Below are positions 1 through 8,427 of a stretch of DNA of 64,000 nt, piece by piece; position 1 is the stretch's first letter; the number at the start of each line of letters is the position of its first letter. The translations under genes and the position numbers were made by a program. Origin of the DNA: Sphingomonas sp. So64.6b (lineage in GTDB: Bacteria > Pseudomonadota > Alphaproteobacteria > Sphingomonadales > Sphingomonadaceae). Under the pieces are notes generated by a model, which was not told the origin of the DNA, searched no databases, and saw only the letters and a program-made list of their open reading frames with translations. The stretch covers positions 1,364,001-1,428,000 of the forward strand of contig NZ_CP048817.1 in NCBI RefSeq assembly GCF_014171475.1. Reading direction: 5' to 3'.

Positions 1-390
1 GGCGCAATCCTGGAATTGCCGCTGACCAGCGTGTTCACCGGCGCCGCGCGCCGCGGCGGGATGGCGCTTTATCGGGCGCTGAAACATGTTCCGAAGGGCC
101 GGGGGGTGTTCGCCCGTGCCGGGTTGTTGTCGCGGGTCGCGCTGACGCCCGAGGACATGCCGCTCGCCGATGTGCTGGAAGCGATCGCGGTTGCACTGGG
201 CGAAGGTGTGCGAGTGCTGAATTTTTCGTTCCACTCGCCCTCTCTTGCCCCCGGCCACACGCCTTATGTGCGCGACGTGGCCGATCTGGTCGCGTTCCAC
301 CGCTGGTGGGACAGCGTGCTCGCCGATCTCGACAGGCGCGGCGTCCGCCCGGCGTCGCTCGACCAACTGATCGCGGCGGGCGCAAAGTAA
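1..390 (+). CDS. Polysaccharide deacetylase-like protein, C-terminal part (5' truncated by window edge)
   Basis: The reading frame is open from base 1, so the gene starts outside the window; about 129 residues are visible. The visible part has the motif FSFHSPSLAPGHTPYVRD followed by a C-terminal helix with FHRWWDSVL, the arrangement found at the end of WalW/NodB-type polysaccharide deacetylases of sphingomonads, where the conserved His-Ser-Pro closes the metal site. The likely role is deacetylation or modification of a cell-surface polysaccharide. The N-terminal catalytic Asp and His-x3-His cannot be checked here. It ends 52 bp before a tRNA gene. The family call rests on the short motif only. 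Confidence 0.55.
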   Translation, partial: GAILELPLTSVFTGAARRGGMALYRALKHVPKGRGVFARAGLLSRVALTPEDMPLADVLEAIAVALGEGVRVLNFSFHSPSLAPGHTPYVRDVADLVAFHRWWDSVLADLDRRGVRPASLDQLIAAGAK

Positions 391-442
391 CATCGTCCGA
401 CTTGCCACCGCAGCCGCGCCTCCGCTAACGGGGCAGGCGGTG

Positions 443-519
443 GGGCCTGTAGCTCAACTGGTTAGAGCTGCCCGCTCATAACGGGTAGGTTGCGGGTTCA
501 AGTCCTGCCGGGCCCACCA
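443..519 (+). tRNA. tRNA with CAU anticodon (tRNA-Ile2 likely, tRNA-Met possible)
   Basis: A 77-nt cloverleaf with encoded CCA at 517-519. The acceptor stem GGGCCTG pairs with CGGGCCC (one G-U), the D arm is GCTC/GAGC, the anticodon loop is CTCATAA (anticodon CAT) and the T loop contains TTCAAGT. The acceptor stem GGGCCTG resembles that of alphaproteobacterial tRNA-Ile(GAU) as I recall it, which favours an Ile2 tRNA whose C34 is modified to lysidine by TilS. Elongator Met cannot be excluded by eye. Confidence 0.9.
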
Positions 520-671
520 ACCGCCCGCCGTCGTGGCGACAGCGATGCTATCGCACGTCCCAAGGCGAGCGTGGCAGACGGCGCGGCTTTGCCGCGGCGC
601 GAACTGTTTAGTCATTCATTGCCGCAAGCGCCTTGCGCCCCCGGAATTGCACGCCTAAGCGAAACCCGCGT

Positions 672-749
<78 letters not shown>

Positions 750-962
750 CACCGTTTTCCGAGGGCGTCCGAAGACCCTCCAAAACGTCCCCGAGCCTCA
801 ACGCTCACTCTTATATTTCAATCATTTAGCATACCACTGGGTCCCAGGGGCTGGCCTTGCAGCGCACCCGGATTATTGCCAGTTTGTTGGTTCAAATTCG
901 ACTGAACCAACATCCAACCAACACTGAACCAACAAATTTGGTCAGTGCGGGAGTAAGGCGAA

Positions 963-1820
963 ATGCTGACCGATATCGCACTCAAGAACCTGAAGCCCGA
1001 GTCCAAGGCGTACAAGCGTTCGGATGGCGGTGGGTTGTTCGTCACCGTCCTGCCCAATGGACGAAAATACTGGGGCATCGCCTGCCGGGTAGCCGGAAAG
1101 CAGAAATTCCTTTCTGGCGGAGCTTACCCCGAGGTCAGTCTCCGAGACGCCCGCGACTGGCGTGAGGCGATCAAAGCCCAGATTGTACTGGGTATGGAAT
1201 TGACCGCCCAGCCCAAGAGCCGTGTGAAGGTTGCTAAAACGCCGCCACCAAAGCCCGCTACGGATGCACTGGAAGGTAGCTTCAAGGCTGTAGCGCTCGA
1301 GTGGTACGAGACCAGGCTGCTGGGTTGGTCACCGCGCTATGCGGGCGTGCTGATGCGGCGGATGAAAGCCGACATTTTTCCCGTAATCGGCGACGAGCCA
1401 ATCGCCAGCATCACACCCCGGCAGATGCTGGAAGCGCTTCGGGCGATCGAGAAGCGCGGCTCGATTGAGATGGCGCATCGCGTCAAGAACCACTGCAGCG
1501 AGGTGTTTCGCTACGCCATCCCAGACGGTCGATGCGAAAGCGGTCCTTGTCGCGACCTCGCGCCAGTTCGGGTTCGAAGAGCCGTGCATCGATGCCTTCG
1601 ATCAAGGCATCGATGGCGAGACCACGGGCGTCGGCATCCTTTCCGACCAGTCCGATGCAGAGCAGGAGATGGCCGGGTTCGCGCCAAGGGCGCCCGCGCT
1701 GGAACAGCGGCTGGAAATAGCCATGGCTCGGGCTCCAGCTACTGCTATTCTCATCGGTTCGCAGCATCAACCTCGTTACGCCACGAATACACGAGGCAGC
1801 TGGGTTCTGGGGCCACATGA
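963..1820 (+). pseudogene. P4-type tyrosine integrase, truncated before the catalytic domain
   Basis: The first ~190 residues (to about base 1530) look like a tRNA-targeting phage P4/CP4-57-type integrase. There is an N-terminal DUF4102 arm-binding domain (LTDIALKNLKPESKAYKRSD, DGGGLFVTV, YPEVSLRDAR) and the start of the SAM-like core-binding domain (RRMKADIFPVIGDEPIASIT, then NHCSEVFRYAI). Intact family members have about 400 residues; the C-terminal Arg-His-x2-Arg-His-Tyr recombinase domain is absent. After RYAI the frame runs into unrelated sequence, the antisense of a DUF6493-like fragment. The location beside tRNA-Pro fits the usual integration target. It cannot be active as read. Confidence 0.8.
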
Positions 1821-2090
1821 AGGATAGCCACTGCGATACCCAAGGCGAATTCATCTCTCCAGACCAGTAGCGCTTTGTGTCCATGCGTCGGTTGAGCGCG
1901 GCTGCCGGCAAGCTGCTCCAGTCAGTCGCGGCTCGAACTCTGATCGCCGAAGTGATCCGCCCAAAAAAGCCGCTTGGCTTCTCGAAGTCCGCAGCGCCCT
2001 GGCCACCATCGCAGGTGACGGAAATCGCGAAATCTGGAAACTTCAGGCGCGTCCGGTCATACTGGTGCGGCTTGTGCGATGACCGCCAGA
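1530..2090 (-). pseudogene. DUF6493-like protein, internal/C-terminal remnant
   Basis: An uninterrupted minus-strand frame contains ENSSSWSPSHGYF, FQRGRPWREPGHLLLCIGLV and KDADARGLAIDALIEGI, a pattern I associate with the C-terminal half of DUF6493 proteins (large bacterial proteins often next to SWIM-zinc-finger and MoxR/VWA genes). Both ends are lost: the 3' side runs into the truncated integrase, and upstream of about 2090 nothing recognisable precedes it. It is probably debris from the same rearrangement that cut the integrase. The family assignment is from memory of the motif and is moderate. Confidence 0.4.
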
Positions 2091-2159
2091 CGTAGCGTGC
2101 CGGTCGAATGCCACTCCGGGAGTGCGTTACCAATAGCCGGCGATTCAGGGGAGTTAAGG

Positions 2160-2258
2160 GTGACCGAACAGACGTTAGCGCGGGTGGAGGAGCCGGACGG
2201 TACGCCGCGGTCGCTGGTCGAATGGCGGCGCCTGCCGTTCCGCAAGCGAGCCGCATGA
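2160..2258 (+). CDS. Possible 32-aa leader ORF overlapping tag
   Basis: A GTG-initiated frame of 33 codons (starts VTEQTLARVEEPDG, ends WRRLPFRKRAA) follows a purine-rich GGGGAG and its TGA overlaps the ATG of the downstream glycosylase (ATGA, 2255-2258). The overlap suggests translational coupling, but the frame is short and I recognise no family; it may instead be the tail of a decayed gene. Confidence 0.25.
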   Translation: MTEQTLARVEEPDGTPRSLVEWRRLPFRKRAA

Positions 2259-2806
2259 CTGTCCAGCGCTGCCCCTGGGCGGGAAACGACCCGATGATGC
2301 GCGACTATCACGATCGGGAATGGGGCGTTCCCGAGCACGATAGTCGCGCACTGTGGGAAAAACTGATCCTCGACGGTTTTCAGGCTGGATTGTCGTGGAG
2401 CATCATCCTGCGCAAACGCGATGCCTTTCGTGAAGTCTTCAAAGGTTTCGATCCGGAGATCGTCGCGCGTTTCGACGAAGCGGATATCGAGCGCCTGGTC
2501 ACCGATGCCCGCATCATCCGGTCGCGTGCGAAGATCGTCGCGACGATCGGCAATGCCCGCGCCTGGCTGGCGATGTGTGAGGCGGGCGAGGATTTCGCGG
2601 CCTTTATCTGGGGCATGGCGGGCGACGCGCCGATCGTTGGCGACGGCGTTCACTTGCCAACCAAAACGCCATTGTCGGAGGAAATATCCAGGGCGCTCAA
2701 GAAACGCGGTTTCAAATTCGTCGGGCCGGTGATCGTCTATGCCTGGATGGAGGCGTGCGGCATCGTCGACGATCATGTCGCGGGCTGTTTTCGCCGCAAG
2801 AATTGA
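2255..2806 (+). CDS. tag: DNA-3-methyladenine glycosylase I
   Basis: Base-excision-repair enzyme that removes 3-methyladenine from alkylated DNA. The 183-residue frame starting at ATG 2255 matches the usual family length and begins with the conserved MTVQRCPWAG, followed by YHDREWGVPEHD, the helix-hairpin-helix region (GFQAGLSWSIILRKRDAFR), and the C-terminal LKKRGFKFVGPVIVYAWMEA with GIVDDHV. Cys6 and the C-terminal His are the expected zinc ligands. The frame extends upstream to 2108, but homology begins at 2255. It appears to be an intact host gene left standing between two decayed segments. Its base composition is like that of the neighbours. Confidence 0.92.
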   Translation: MTVQRCPWAGNDPMMRDYHDREWGVPEHDSRALWEKLILDGFQAGLSWSIILRKRDAFREVFKGFDPEIVARFDEADIERLVTDARIIRSRAKIVATIGNARAWLAMCEAGEDFAAFIWGMAGDAPIVGDGVHLPTKTPLSEEISRALKKRGFKFVGPVIVYAWMEACGIVDDHVAGCFRRKN

Positions 2807-2876
2807 TCAGAGGCACGGCGGCGCGGCCGCCGCGCCTCTTGGTTTCAGAAGCTGCGGCCGCCGCGCCCTCCTGACT

Positions 2877-3956
2877 TCAGAAGCTGAAACCTACCCCGAC
2901 GCCGCCGCCGGACCCGTCGCCGCCGCTGAAGTTCGCGCTGCCCCTGATCGCGACGCGGCCGTTCGCCATCAAATGCGATGCACCGATCGCAAAGGCCTGT
3001 TCGCCGCGATAGGTGCCGCCGCCGATGCCGATCGTCGTGCGGCCAGGTTCGACCGATTGGGGGATGTTAGCGCCCGCGATCGCCGCCGCGGTCCCGGCGT
3101 CGGCATGGCGGCGCACCTCGCTCAAGTCGAACTGCAGTCCGGCGATGCGCGCATCGGTATAGGAATTGGCCGAGGCCAGCGTCTGCGCACCGACTTGATC
3201 GGCATAGGATCGCGCGCTGGTCAGCGTGGCCACATCCCCGGCCCGCGCGAAATCCTGCGCCGAAGCCAGCGTCTGAGCATTGCCGGCATCGGTATAGGCG
3301 TTGGCCGAGATCAGGGTGGCTGCGTCGCCGGCATCGGTATAGGCGTTGGCCGAGATCAAGGTGGCTGCGTCGCCGGCATCAGTATAGGCGTTGGCCGCAG
3401 TCAAAGTGACCGCATCGCCGGCATCGGAGTAGCTGTTGGCTGCGGTCAAGGTGGCCGCATTGCCGGCCGCCATCTGACCGACCGTGGCGGCATCGCTATC
3501 GGCGATGCCGTCGGCGATGTGGATCAGTCTGCGTTCAAGCGAGCCGTTGCCGAACGACACCGTGCGATCCTCGCTCGACGTCGTGGTCGAATTCCTGCCG
3601 ATCGCGACGGAATCCGTCCCCCTGGCCACCGCGTTCTCGCCGATCGCCGCGCTGCCGGCGGCGCGCGCTTCGGCATTGGCCCCGATCGCCATGCTGTCGA
3701 CCGTCGTCGCGATCGACCGGTACCCGATGGCGACCGAGGCGGTGCCGGAGGCTCGTGCGGATCGGCCGACCGCGACGGACTGGGTATCGGCCCGCGATCC
3801 CGTGCCGACCGCGGTTGCTGCGCCGCCTGTCACGTTGCCGCCAGCCACTTCCTGCGCATGCGCCACCGGCGAAGCAAGGAAGGCCATGACCGCAAGGCCC
3901 GTACCGCTGAGCAGGTGGCGATGGCCAGAGCCCCGAATCGTAAAGCTGTCGAACAT
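2877..3956 (-). CDS. YadA-like trimeric autotransporter adhesin
   Basis: A 359-aa surface protein. A signal peptide (LAVMAFLASPVAHA) is followed by YadA head repeats of the SVAIG type (QSVAVGRSARASG, SVAIGYRS, SMAIGAN, SAAIGENA, SVAIGRN), a neck-like RRLIHIADGIADSDAATVGQ, a stalk of 15-residue repeats (AGDAATLISANAYTD and variants), and a C-terminal four-strand YadA anchor ending in GVGFSF with terminal Phe. Three copies would form the outer-membrane barrel. I chose ATG 3956 because GGAG lies just upstream; the frame also extends to 4016. The short passenger suggests a small adhesin. The upstream neighbour is relaxase debris, so it may have arrived horizontally. Confidence 0.85.
   Translation of the reverse strand: MFDSFTIRGSGHRHLLSGTGLAVMAFLASPVAHAQEVAGGNVTGGAATAVGTGSRADTQSVAVGRSARASGTASVAIGYRSIATTVDSMAIGANAEARAAGSAAIGENAVARGTDSVAIGRNSTTTSSEDRTVSFGNGSLERRLIHIADGIADSDAATVGQMAAGNAATLTAANSYSDAGDAVTLTAANAYTDAGDAATLISANAYTDAGDAATLISANAYTDAGNAQTLASAQDFARAGDVATLTSARSYADQVGAQTLASANSYTDARIAGLQFDLSEVRRHADAGTAAAIAGANIPQSVEPGRTTIGIGGGTYRGEQAFAIGASHLMANGRVAIRGSANFSGGDGSGGGVGVGFSF
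3298..3474. repeat. 45-bp tandem repeats in the adhesin stalk
   Basis: Units begin at 3298, 3343, 3388 and 3433 (45 bp each, the last partial), encoding the stalk unit AGDAATLISANAYTD and variants. The units at 3298 and 3343 are nearly identical; the others diverge. Such in-frame repeats can change in number by slippage and alter stalk length. Confidence 0.9.
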
Positions 3957-4040
3957 CCCAATCTCCATGAACGTCATTGCGGAGTGGGCGATGCTATGTC
4001 CGGGATGATCGCGCATCCTACGTTCGAAGGAGAGTCGGCC

Positions 4041-4875
4041 ATATCGGTGCCGATGGCATGGCCAAGCCGCACGCGCATGTGATGCTGACGATGCGCGAGG
4101 TCGGTGAGGACGGCTTCGGCAAGAAGAACCGCGACTGGAACCGCACCGACCTGTTGGAGGAGTGGCGCGAGCGCTGGAGCGAGCACGTCAACCAGCGGCT
4201 CGCGGAACTCGATATCGATGCGCGGATCGATCACCGCTCTTTGGGAGCGCAGGGGATCGAACTGGAGCTGCAGCACAAGATCGGGCCGGCGGCGTCGCGG
4301 ATGGCGGCGCACGGGCTGGAATCCGAACGGCTCGAAGAACACCAGGTCATTGCCCGCGCGAACGGCGAGAAGTTGCTGGCGAACCAGGCGCTCGCGCTCG
4401 ACGCGATCACGCACCAGCAGGCCACGTTCACCAACCGCGACGTCGCCATGTTCGTTCACCGGCATAGCGATGGGAAGGAGCAGTTCGACCAGGTGATGGC
4501 CGCTGTACGCGCCGCGCCTGAGTTGGTTGCACTCGGCAGGGACGGGCGCGGCGAGCAGCGCTTCACCAGCCGAGCGATGGTCGAGACTGAACAGCGGCTT
4601 GAACGCGCGACTTCGGCGATGGTGAACCGCGATCGTCACGCCGTCGCCGAACGATATCGCGACACAGCGCTGGCGCGCGCTGGCGAAGCGGAAAAGCGCG
4701 GTGCGAAAGTCGTGCTGGTCGGTGACCCGGAGCAACTCCAGCGATCGAGGCGGGTGCCGCGTTCCGTGCCACCGCCGAGCGCCACGGTAGTGTCGAGATC
4801 ACTCAGATTCGCCGTCAGCGTCACGACTGGCAGCGTGACGCTACCCGGCAGCTGGCGACCGGGCGCAGGCCCATC
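4041..4875 (+). pseudogene. TraA-type conjugative relaxase/helicase remnant
   Basis: The frame matches the central part of Ti-plasmid-type TraA (MobQ relaxase plus RecD-like helicase): ADGMAKPHAHVMLTMREVGE, KNRDWNRTDLLEEWRERW, RLAELDIDARIDHRSL, HQQATFTNRDVAMFVHRH, then KVVLVGDPEQLQ. Three lesions are visible. The N-terminal relaxase residues are missing. The expected Walker A segment between RDTALARA and AGEAEKRGAKVVLVGDPEQ is deleted in frame. A one-base loss after PEQLQ (about 4740; CAGCGATC where CAGGCGATC restores AIEAGAAFRATAERHGS) shifts the frame. It stops at an IS5-type transposase fragment. This shows that a conjugative element was once here. Confidence 0.8.
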
Positions 4876-5130
4876 GCATTGATGCGGAGATGGATCTTGG
4901 TCGTAAAGCCACCTTTTGAGCGGGCAAGACCCTGACACGGAGACCCCCTTTAGCGCCGGCTGAACAATGGTGCGCCCGGATTATTGTGCTGTCGATCATC
5001 TGCAAACTGGGGTTGCCGCCGCCGCTGTCGTTGAAGCCTTCGAGCAACAACTCCCACAGGCCGGACAGCGTCCAGCGCCGGAACTGACGGTAAACCGACG
5101 ACCATTTGCCAAAATGCTCGCCCGAGCGCC
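4864..5130 (-). mobile_element. IS5-family transposase fragment
   Basis: Read on the minus strand, segments of an IS5-family (IS427-like) transposase appear: GKWSSVYRQFRRWTLSGLWE, then LEGFNDSGGG, MIDSTIIRAHHCSAGAKGG, and, after a frame change, SKGGFTTKIHLRINAMG. The DDE Asp lies in MIDST. Both ends of the element and most of the catalytic domain are missing, so it is inert. It joins the relaxase remnant on its low-coordinate side to a small membrane-protein gene on its high-coordinate side. Confidence 0.75.
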
Positions 5131-5354
5131 TGTATGATTCTGAGGACGAGGCCCGCGATGATCCCCAACGTCACCGGCGCGAACAACAACGCCACGAAAC
5201 TGAGGAAGATGCCGGCGATGACCGCGGCGATCAGGCAGATCAAAGTCGTCCGCCAGTTCCGCCGCCGCTGCCGGGCCTGCGCGGCATGGAAGGTCACCGG
5301 CATGATTCGGCGCAGTTCGGATGCCGCGATCGGAAAGGTGATATCTGATGTCAT
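4950..5354 (-). CDS. Small membrane protein with C-terminus replaced by IS sequence
   Basis: From ATG 5354 the product begins MTSDITFPIAASELRRIMPV, has a basic stretch (RQRRRNWRTT) and a long hydrophobic segment that could form two transmembrane helices (ICLIAAVIAGIFLSFVALLF, then APVTLGIIAGLVLRIIQ). After about 5130 the frame enters the IS5-like fragment in a non-coding frame for the transposase, so the last ~60 residues are foreign. The original gene is presumably truncated. I do not recognise a family for the N-terminal part. Confidence 0.5.
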   Translation of the reverse strand: MTSDITFPIAASELRRIMPVTFHAAQARQRRRNWRTTLICLIAAVIAGIFLSFVALLFAPVTLGIIAGLVLRIIQALGRAFWQMVVGLPSVPALDAVRPVGVVARRLQRQRRRQPQFADDRQHNNPGAPLFSRR

Positions 5355-5462
5355 CGCCAGTCGGTCTAGAAACGGCGGCGACACCCGGCGTCATCCGAAC
5401 GAAGGATGTGAAGTGCTGCGGCTGGCCTTAGGTCGGGGCAATATCCTCATCGGAACACAGCC

Positions 5463-5822
5463 ATGCCGGTCCTTCGCTCTATCCTCATCCTCTCCTGCCT
5501 GAGTTTGCTCGCTGCCAATCCCGGGTCCCGCACGATCACGATCGAGAACCGCACCACCGACGTGCTGCGCGGCGCGCATCTGTCTCCCACGGCCAGCGAT
5601 CACTGGGGTCCCGATCGAGCGACCGAGAACGTACCGATCGGCAAGCAGCTGGTGATCGCGCTTCCGGGCGCGGGCTGCCGCTGGGACGTTCGCATCATCC
5701 TGGGCGACCGCCGGGCCGAGCAGATTTTTCGCAACCGGGACCTCTGCATATCCCCGATGCTGATCGTCGATGGAACATCGGGGAAATTCTTGCGGGACCG
5801 CGAGCCGGCGCGCTGGAACTGA
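5463..5822 (+). CDS. Hypothetical secreted protein
   Basis: 119 residues with an N-terminal signal peptide (MPVLRSILILSCLSLLAANP). The mature part starts TITIENRTTDVLRG and contains two cysteines (GCRWDV and DLCISPM) that could form a disulfide in the periplasm. I recognise no family. The ITIENRT opening resembles small proteins with a beta-sandwich surface fold, but this is only an impression. It sits 135 bp upstream of the kinase gene on the same strand. The ribosome-binding site is weak. Confidence 0.6.
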   Translation: MPVLRSILILSCLSLLAANPGSRTITIENRTTDVLRGAHLSPTASDHWGPDRATENVPIGKQLVIALPGAGCRWDVRIILGDRRAEQIFRNRDLCISPMLIVDGTSGKFLRDREPARWN

Positions 5823-5957
5823 CGGGCGATGTCGCAGGCGTCATCGCTGCGGACACAAGTGGGACGGCGCGTCGCCGCCCTGTTCGGCGCCGGCTGGCCA
5901 CATGCCGCTTTACCGGCACGCTGGAACGCTACAGACACTGTCGGGCCAGCCGGGAGA

Positions 5958-8423
5958 ATGACCGTGACCCGTAAGCCGACCCAGTCCGAATGGGCTGAGA
6001 TCAGCCGCTATTTCGATACCCTGGTCGATCTGCCCGGGGAGACGCGGGAAGCCAAGCTCGGGCGGTTGAAGGCCGATCCTTTCGTCGTTGATCAATTGCG
6101 CTCGCTGCTACAGGCCGAAAGCGCGGTGGGCGTGCTCGATACTCGGGCGCCGGCGACCGGCGATGCGGGGCATGCCTCTGGCTATGCGTCGCTGTCGCCG
6201 GACACGATCGTCGGCGGGTTCCGCGTCGAGCGGCTGATCGGCCGGGGTGGCATGGGGGAAGTCTATCTGGCGCACCGCGACGGCGCCGGCTTCGCGCAGC
6301 GCGTCGCGCTCAAGATGCTGCGACCCGAGGCAGCCGGACGCGTGCGCATGTTCGACGCCGAGCGGCGTTTGCTCGCAAGCCTCGAGCATCCCGGCATCGC
6401 GCGATTGATCGACGGCGGCGTCGCGCCCGATGGTCGGCCCTATATGGCGCTCGAATATGTCGAGGGCCGGGAAATCGCCGGCTGGTGCGGCGAGCATCGC
6501 TGCGATCTGCCGACTCGGCTGAAGCTGTTCCTGGAGCTGTGCGACGCTGTCGAACACGCTCACGCGCATCTGGTGCTGCATCTGGACATCAAGCCGTCGA
6601 ACATCATGATCGACAGCGATGGCCGCGCGCGGCTGCTCGACTTCGGGGTCGCCAAGATCGTCGATGCGGCAGCACTCGATCGCACGATGACGCAGGCTTT
6701 GCTCACGCCCGACTATGCCGCGCCGGAGCAGTTCGGCGGTGGCAGGCCGACCGTGGCGACCGACGTCTACGCGCTGGGCGCGGTGCTGTTTGAGTTGCTG
6801 GCCGGGCGCGGGCCTTGGCAGTTCGACGACGCGCCGCTGCCGACGGTGCTGCGCCGCCTCCTCCACGACGATCCCGATTATCCCAGCCGCGCGACGACCG
6901 ATGGCGCTATACCCGCGGCACGTCTCAAGGGCGATCTCGACGCGATCGTGATGAAGGCGATGCGGCGTAACCCAGCCGATCGCTATGCCAGCGTGGCGGC
7001 GCTGGCGATCGACGTCCGGCGCTACATCGCCTTCGAACCGGTCAGCGCGCGTGGCGGCACGACCGCTTACCGCGCGCGCCGGTTCCTGCGACGCAACCGC
7101 TGGGCTGCCGCTGCGGCGACAGTCGCGCTGCTGGTGCTGGTGGGGGGTGTGGCCGGCATCGCCTGGCAGGCGCGCAAGACTGCGGTCGAGCGGGACATTG
7201 CTCGCGGCGAGGCACGCAAAGCGGAGGCGGTGAACAACGCCATGTCGCTGATGTTTCGCAACGCCAAGGATTTCGGCGCCGGCGGATCGACGACCGCACG
7301 CGACCTACTCGACGACAGCGCCAAGCGGCTCGTCGAGTCGCACGACCCCGGAGCACCTGATACTGCGGCGGTCGTGTCGGCGGTGGGCGAACTCTATACC
7401 GATATCGGCGATGTCGTCGGCGCGGAAACACTGCTCGACCGTGCGCTGGCAAAAGGCGTTGGCAAGAACGACCCTGCTGCCACCGCCAAGTTCCAGATGG
7501 ATCTCGGCACGATCAAGGCGATCACTGGCAAGCTCGACGAAGCCGAGGTGCTGCTCGATCGCTCCGACCGGGTGTGGGCAACGGATCCCGAGCGATTTCG
7601 CAGCGAGCGACTGGAGGCAACAGGCGCGCGCGCCCAAATGCTGCGGATGACCGGGTCCACCGACGCGGCGATCAAGCTGCTGACCGACAGCCTGCCCGAA
7701 GCCGAGCGGGAATATGCCGAAAACCCGCGTAAGTTACTGATCAGATACAATAATCTGGCGGTCCATCTCGTTTTGGCCAACAAGCTCGACGCGCTGAGTG
7801 CGGTGCTGAAACGCGCCGAGGCCGCCGTGGTGCGGCTGCATCAAGAGGGAAGTCCTCTCGCGATCTCGCTGCTTCAGCTGCGCGGGGGCTGGTATAGCCG
7901 CACTGGTGATCAGCGCGCGGCACTCGGTGCTTTTCGGCGATGTGCCAGACAGCGTCGCGCGCTCTACGGGCCGTCGAGCTCGCTGGCGTCGGACCTGATG
8001 CAGGTCGGCCTGGTCATGCTCAACCTCAATGAGATCGGCGAGGCCGTGCCGGTGTTGCAGGAGTCGAGCCAGATGGCGGCAACGTATAGCGGTGCGGAAT
8101 CACAGATTATGCAAAACGCGACCATGTCGCTCGGCGGCGCCTATGCCCGGCTCGGTGAGGTGGGCAAGGCCAGGGCCGCGCTGGCGGGGATTGAACCGAT
8201 CGTCGTCAAGCAGGGCCGCGAAACATTGCTGTACGGGATTTTCCTGCGCGCGCGGTTCGAACTCAACGTCGCCGAACGGCGCTTTTCCGCCGCCAAGACC
8301 GATCTCGATGCAGCGGAGCGGATTTTCAGGACGATCGGCGCTCCCGCCCAGCCGTTCGTCGACTCGATCAAGACCCTGCGTGGTCGCCTTGCCGGGCAGA
8401 TCGCGGCGCAGCGGGGCGGCTGA
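5958..8423 (+). CDS. Membrane-anchored Ser/Thr protein kinase with TPR-type sensor region
   Basis: 821 residues from ATG 5958 (GGGAGA directly upstream; an in-frame ATG at 5829 adds 43 residues without obvious homology). The kinase domain spans about residues 87-350 with glycine loop IGRGGMGEVYLA, catalytic Lys in VALKML, HLDIKPSN catalytic loop, DFGVAK and APEQF. The usual HRD is HLD, so this is a non-RD kinase that may not need loop phosphorylation. One transmembrane helix (AAAAATVALLVLVGGVAGIA) leads to a helical TPR-like C-terminal region of ~400 residues. It converges with an ECF sigma factor gene 4 bp away, a pairing common for this kinase type in sphingomonads and xanthomonads, suggesting shared signalling. 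Confidence 0.88.
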   Translation: MTVTRKPTQSEWAEISRYFDTLVDLPGETREAKLGRLKADPFVVDQLRSLLQAESAVGVLDTRAPATGDAGHASGYASLSPDTIVGGFRVERLIGRGGMGEVYLAHRDGAGFAQRVALKMLRPEAAGRVRMFDAERRLLASLEHPGIARLIDGGVAPDGRPYMALEYVEGREIAGWCGEHRCDLPTRLKLFLELCDAVEHAHAHLVLHLDIKPSNIMIDSDGRARLLDFGVAKIVDAAALDRTMTQALLTPDYAAPEQFGGGRPTVATDVYALGAVLFELLAGRGPWQFDDAPLPTVLRRLLHDDPDYPSRATTDGAIPAARLKGDLDAIVMKAMRRNPADRYASVAALAIDVRRYIAFEPVSARGGTTAYRARRFLRRNRWAAAAATVALLVLVGGVAGIAWQARKTAVERDIARGEARKAEAVNNAMSLMFRNAKDFGAGGSTTARDLLDDSAKRLVESHDPGAPDTAAVVSAVGELYTDIGDVVGAETLLDRALAKGVGKNDPAATAKFQMDLGTIKAITGKLDEAEVLLDRSDRVWATDPERFRSERLEATGARAQMLRMTGSTDAAIKLLTDSLPEAEREYAENPRKLLIRYNNLAVHLVLANKLDALSAVLKRAEAAVVRLHQEGSPLAISLLQLRGGWYSRTGDQRAALGAFRRCARQRRALYGPSSSLASDLMQVGLVMLNLNEIGEAVPVLQESSQMAATYSGAESQIMQNATMSLGGAYARLGEVGKARAALAGIEPIVVKQGRETLLYGIFLRARFELNVAERRFSAAKTDLDAAERIFRTIGAPAQPFVDSIKTLRGRLAGQIAAQRGG

Positions 8424-8427
8424 CCGG

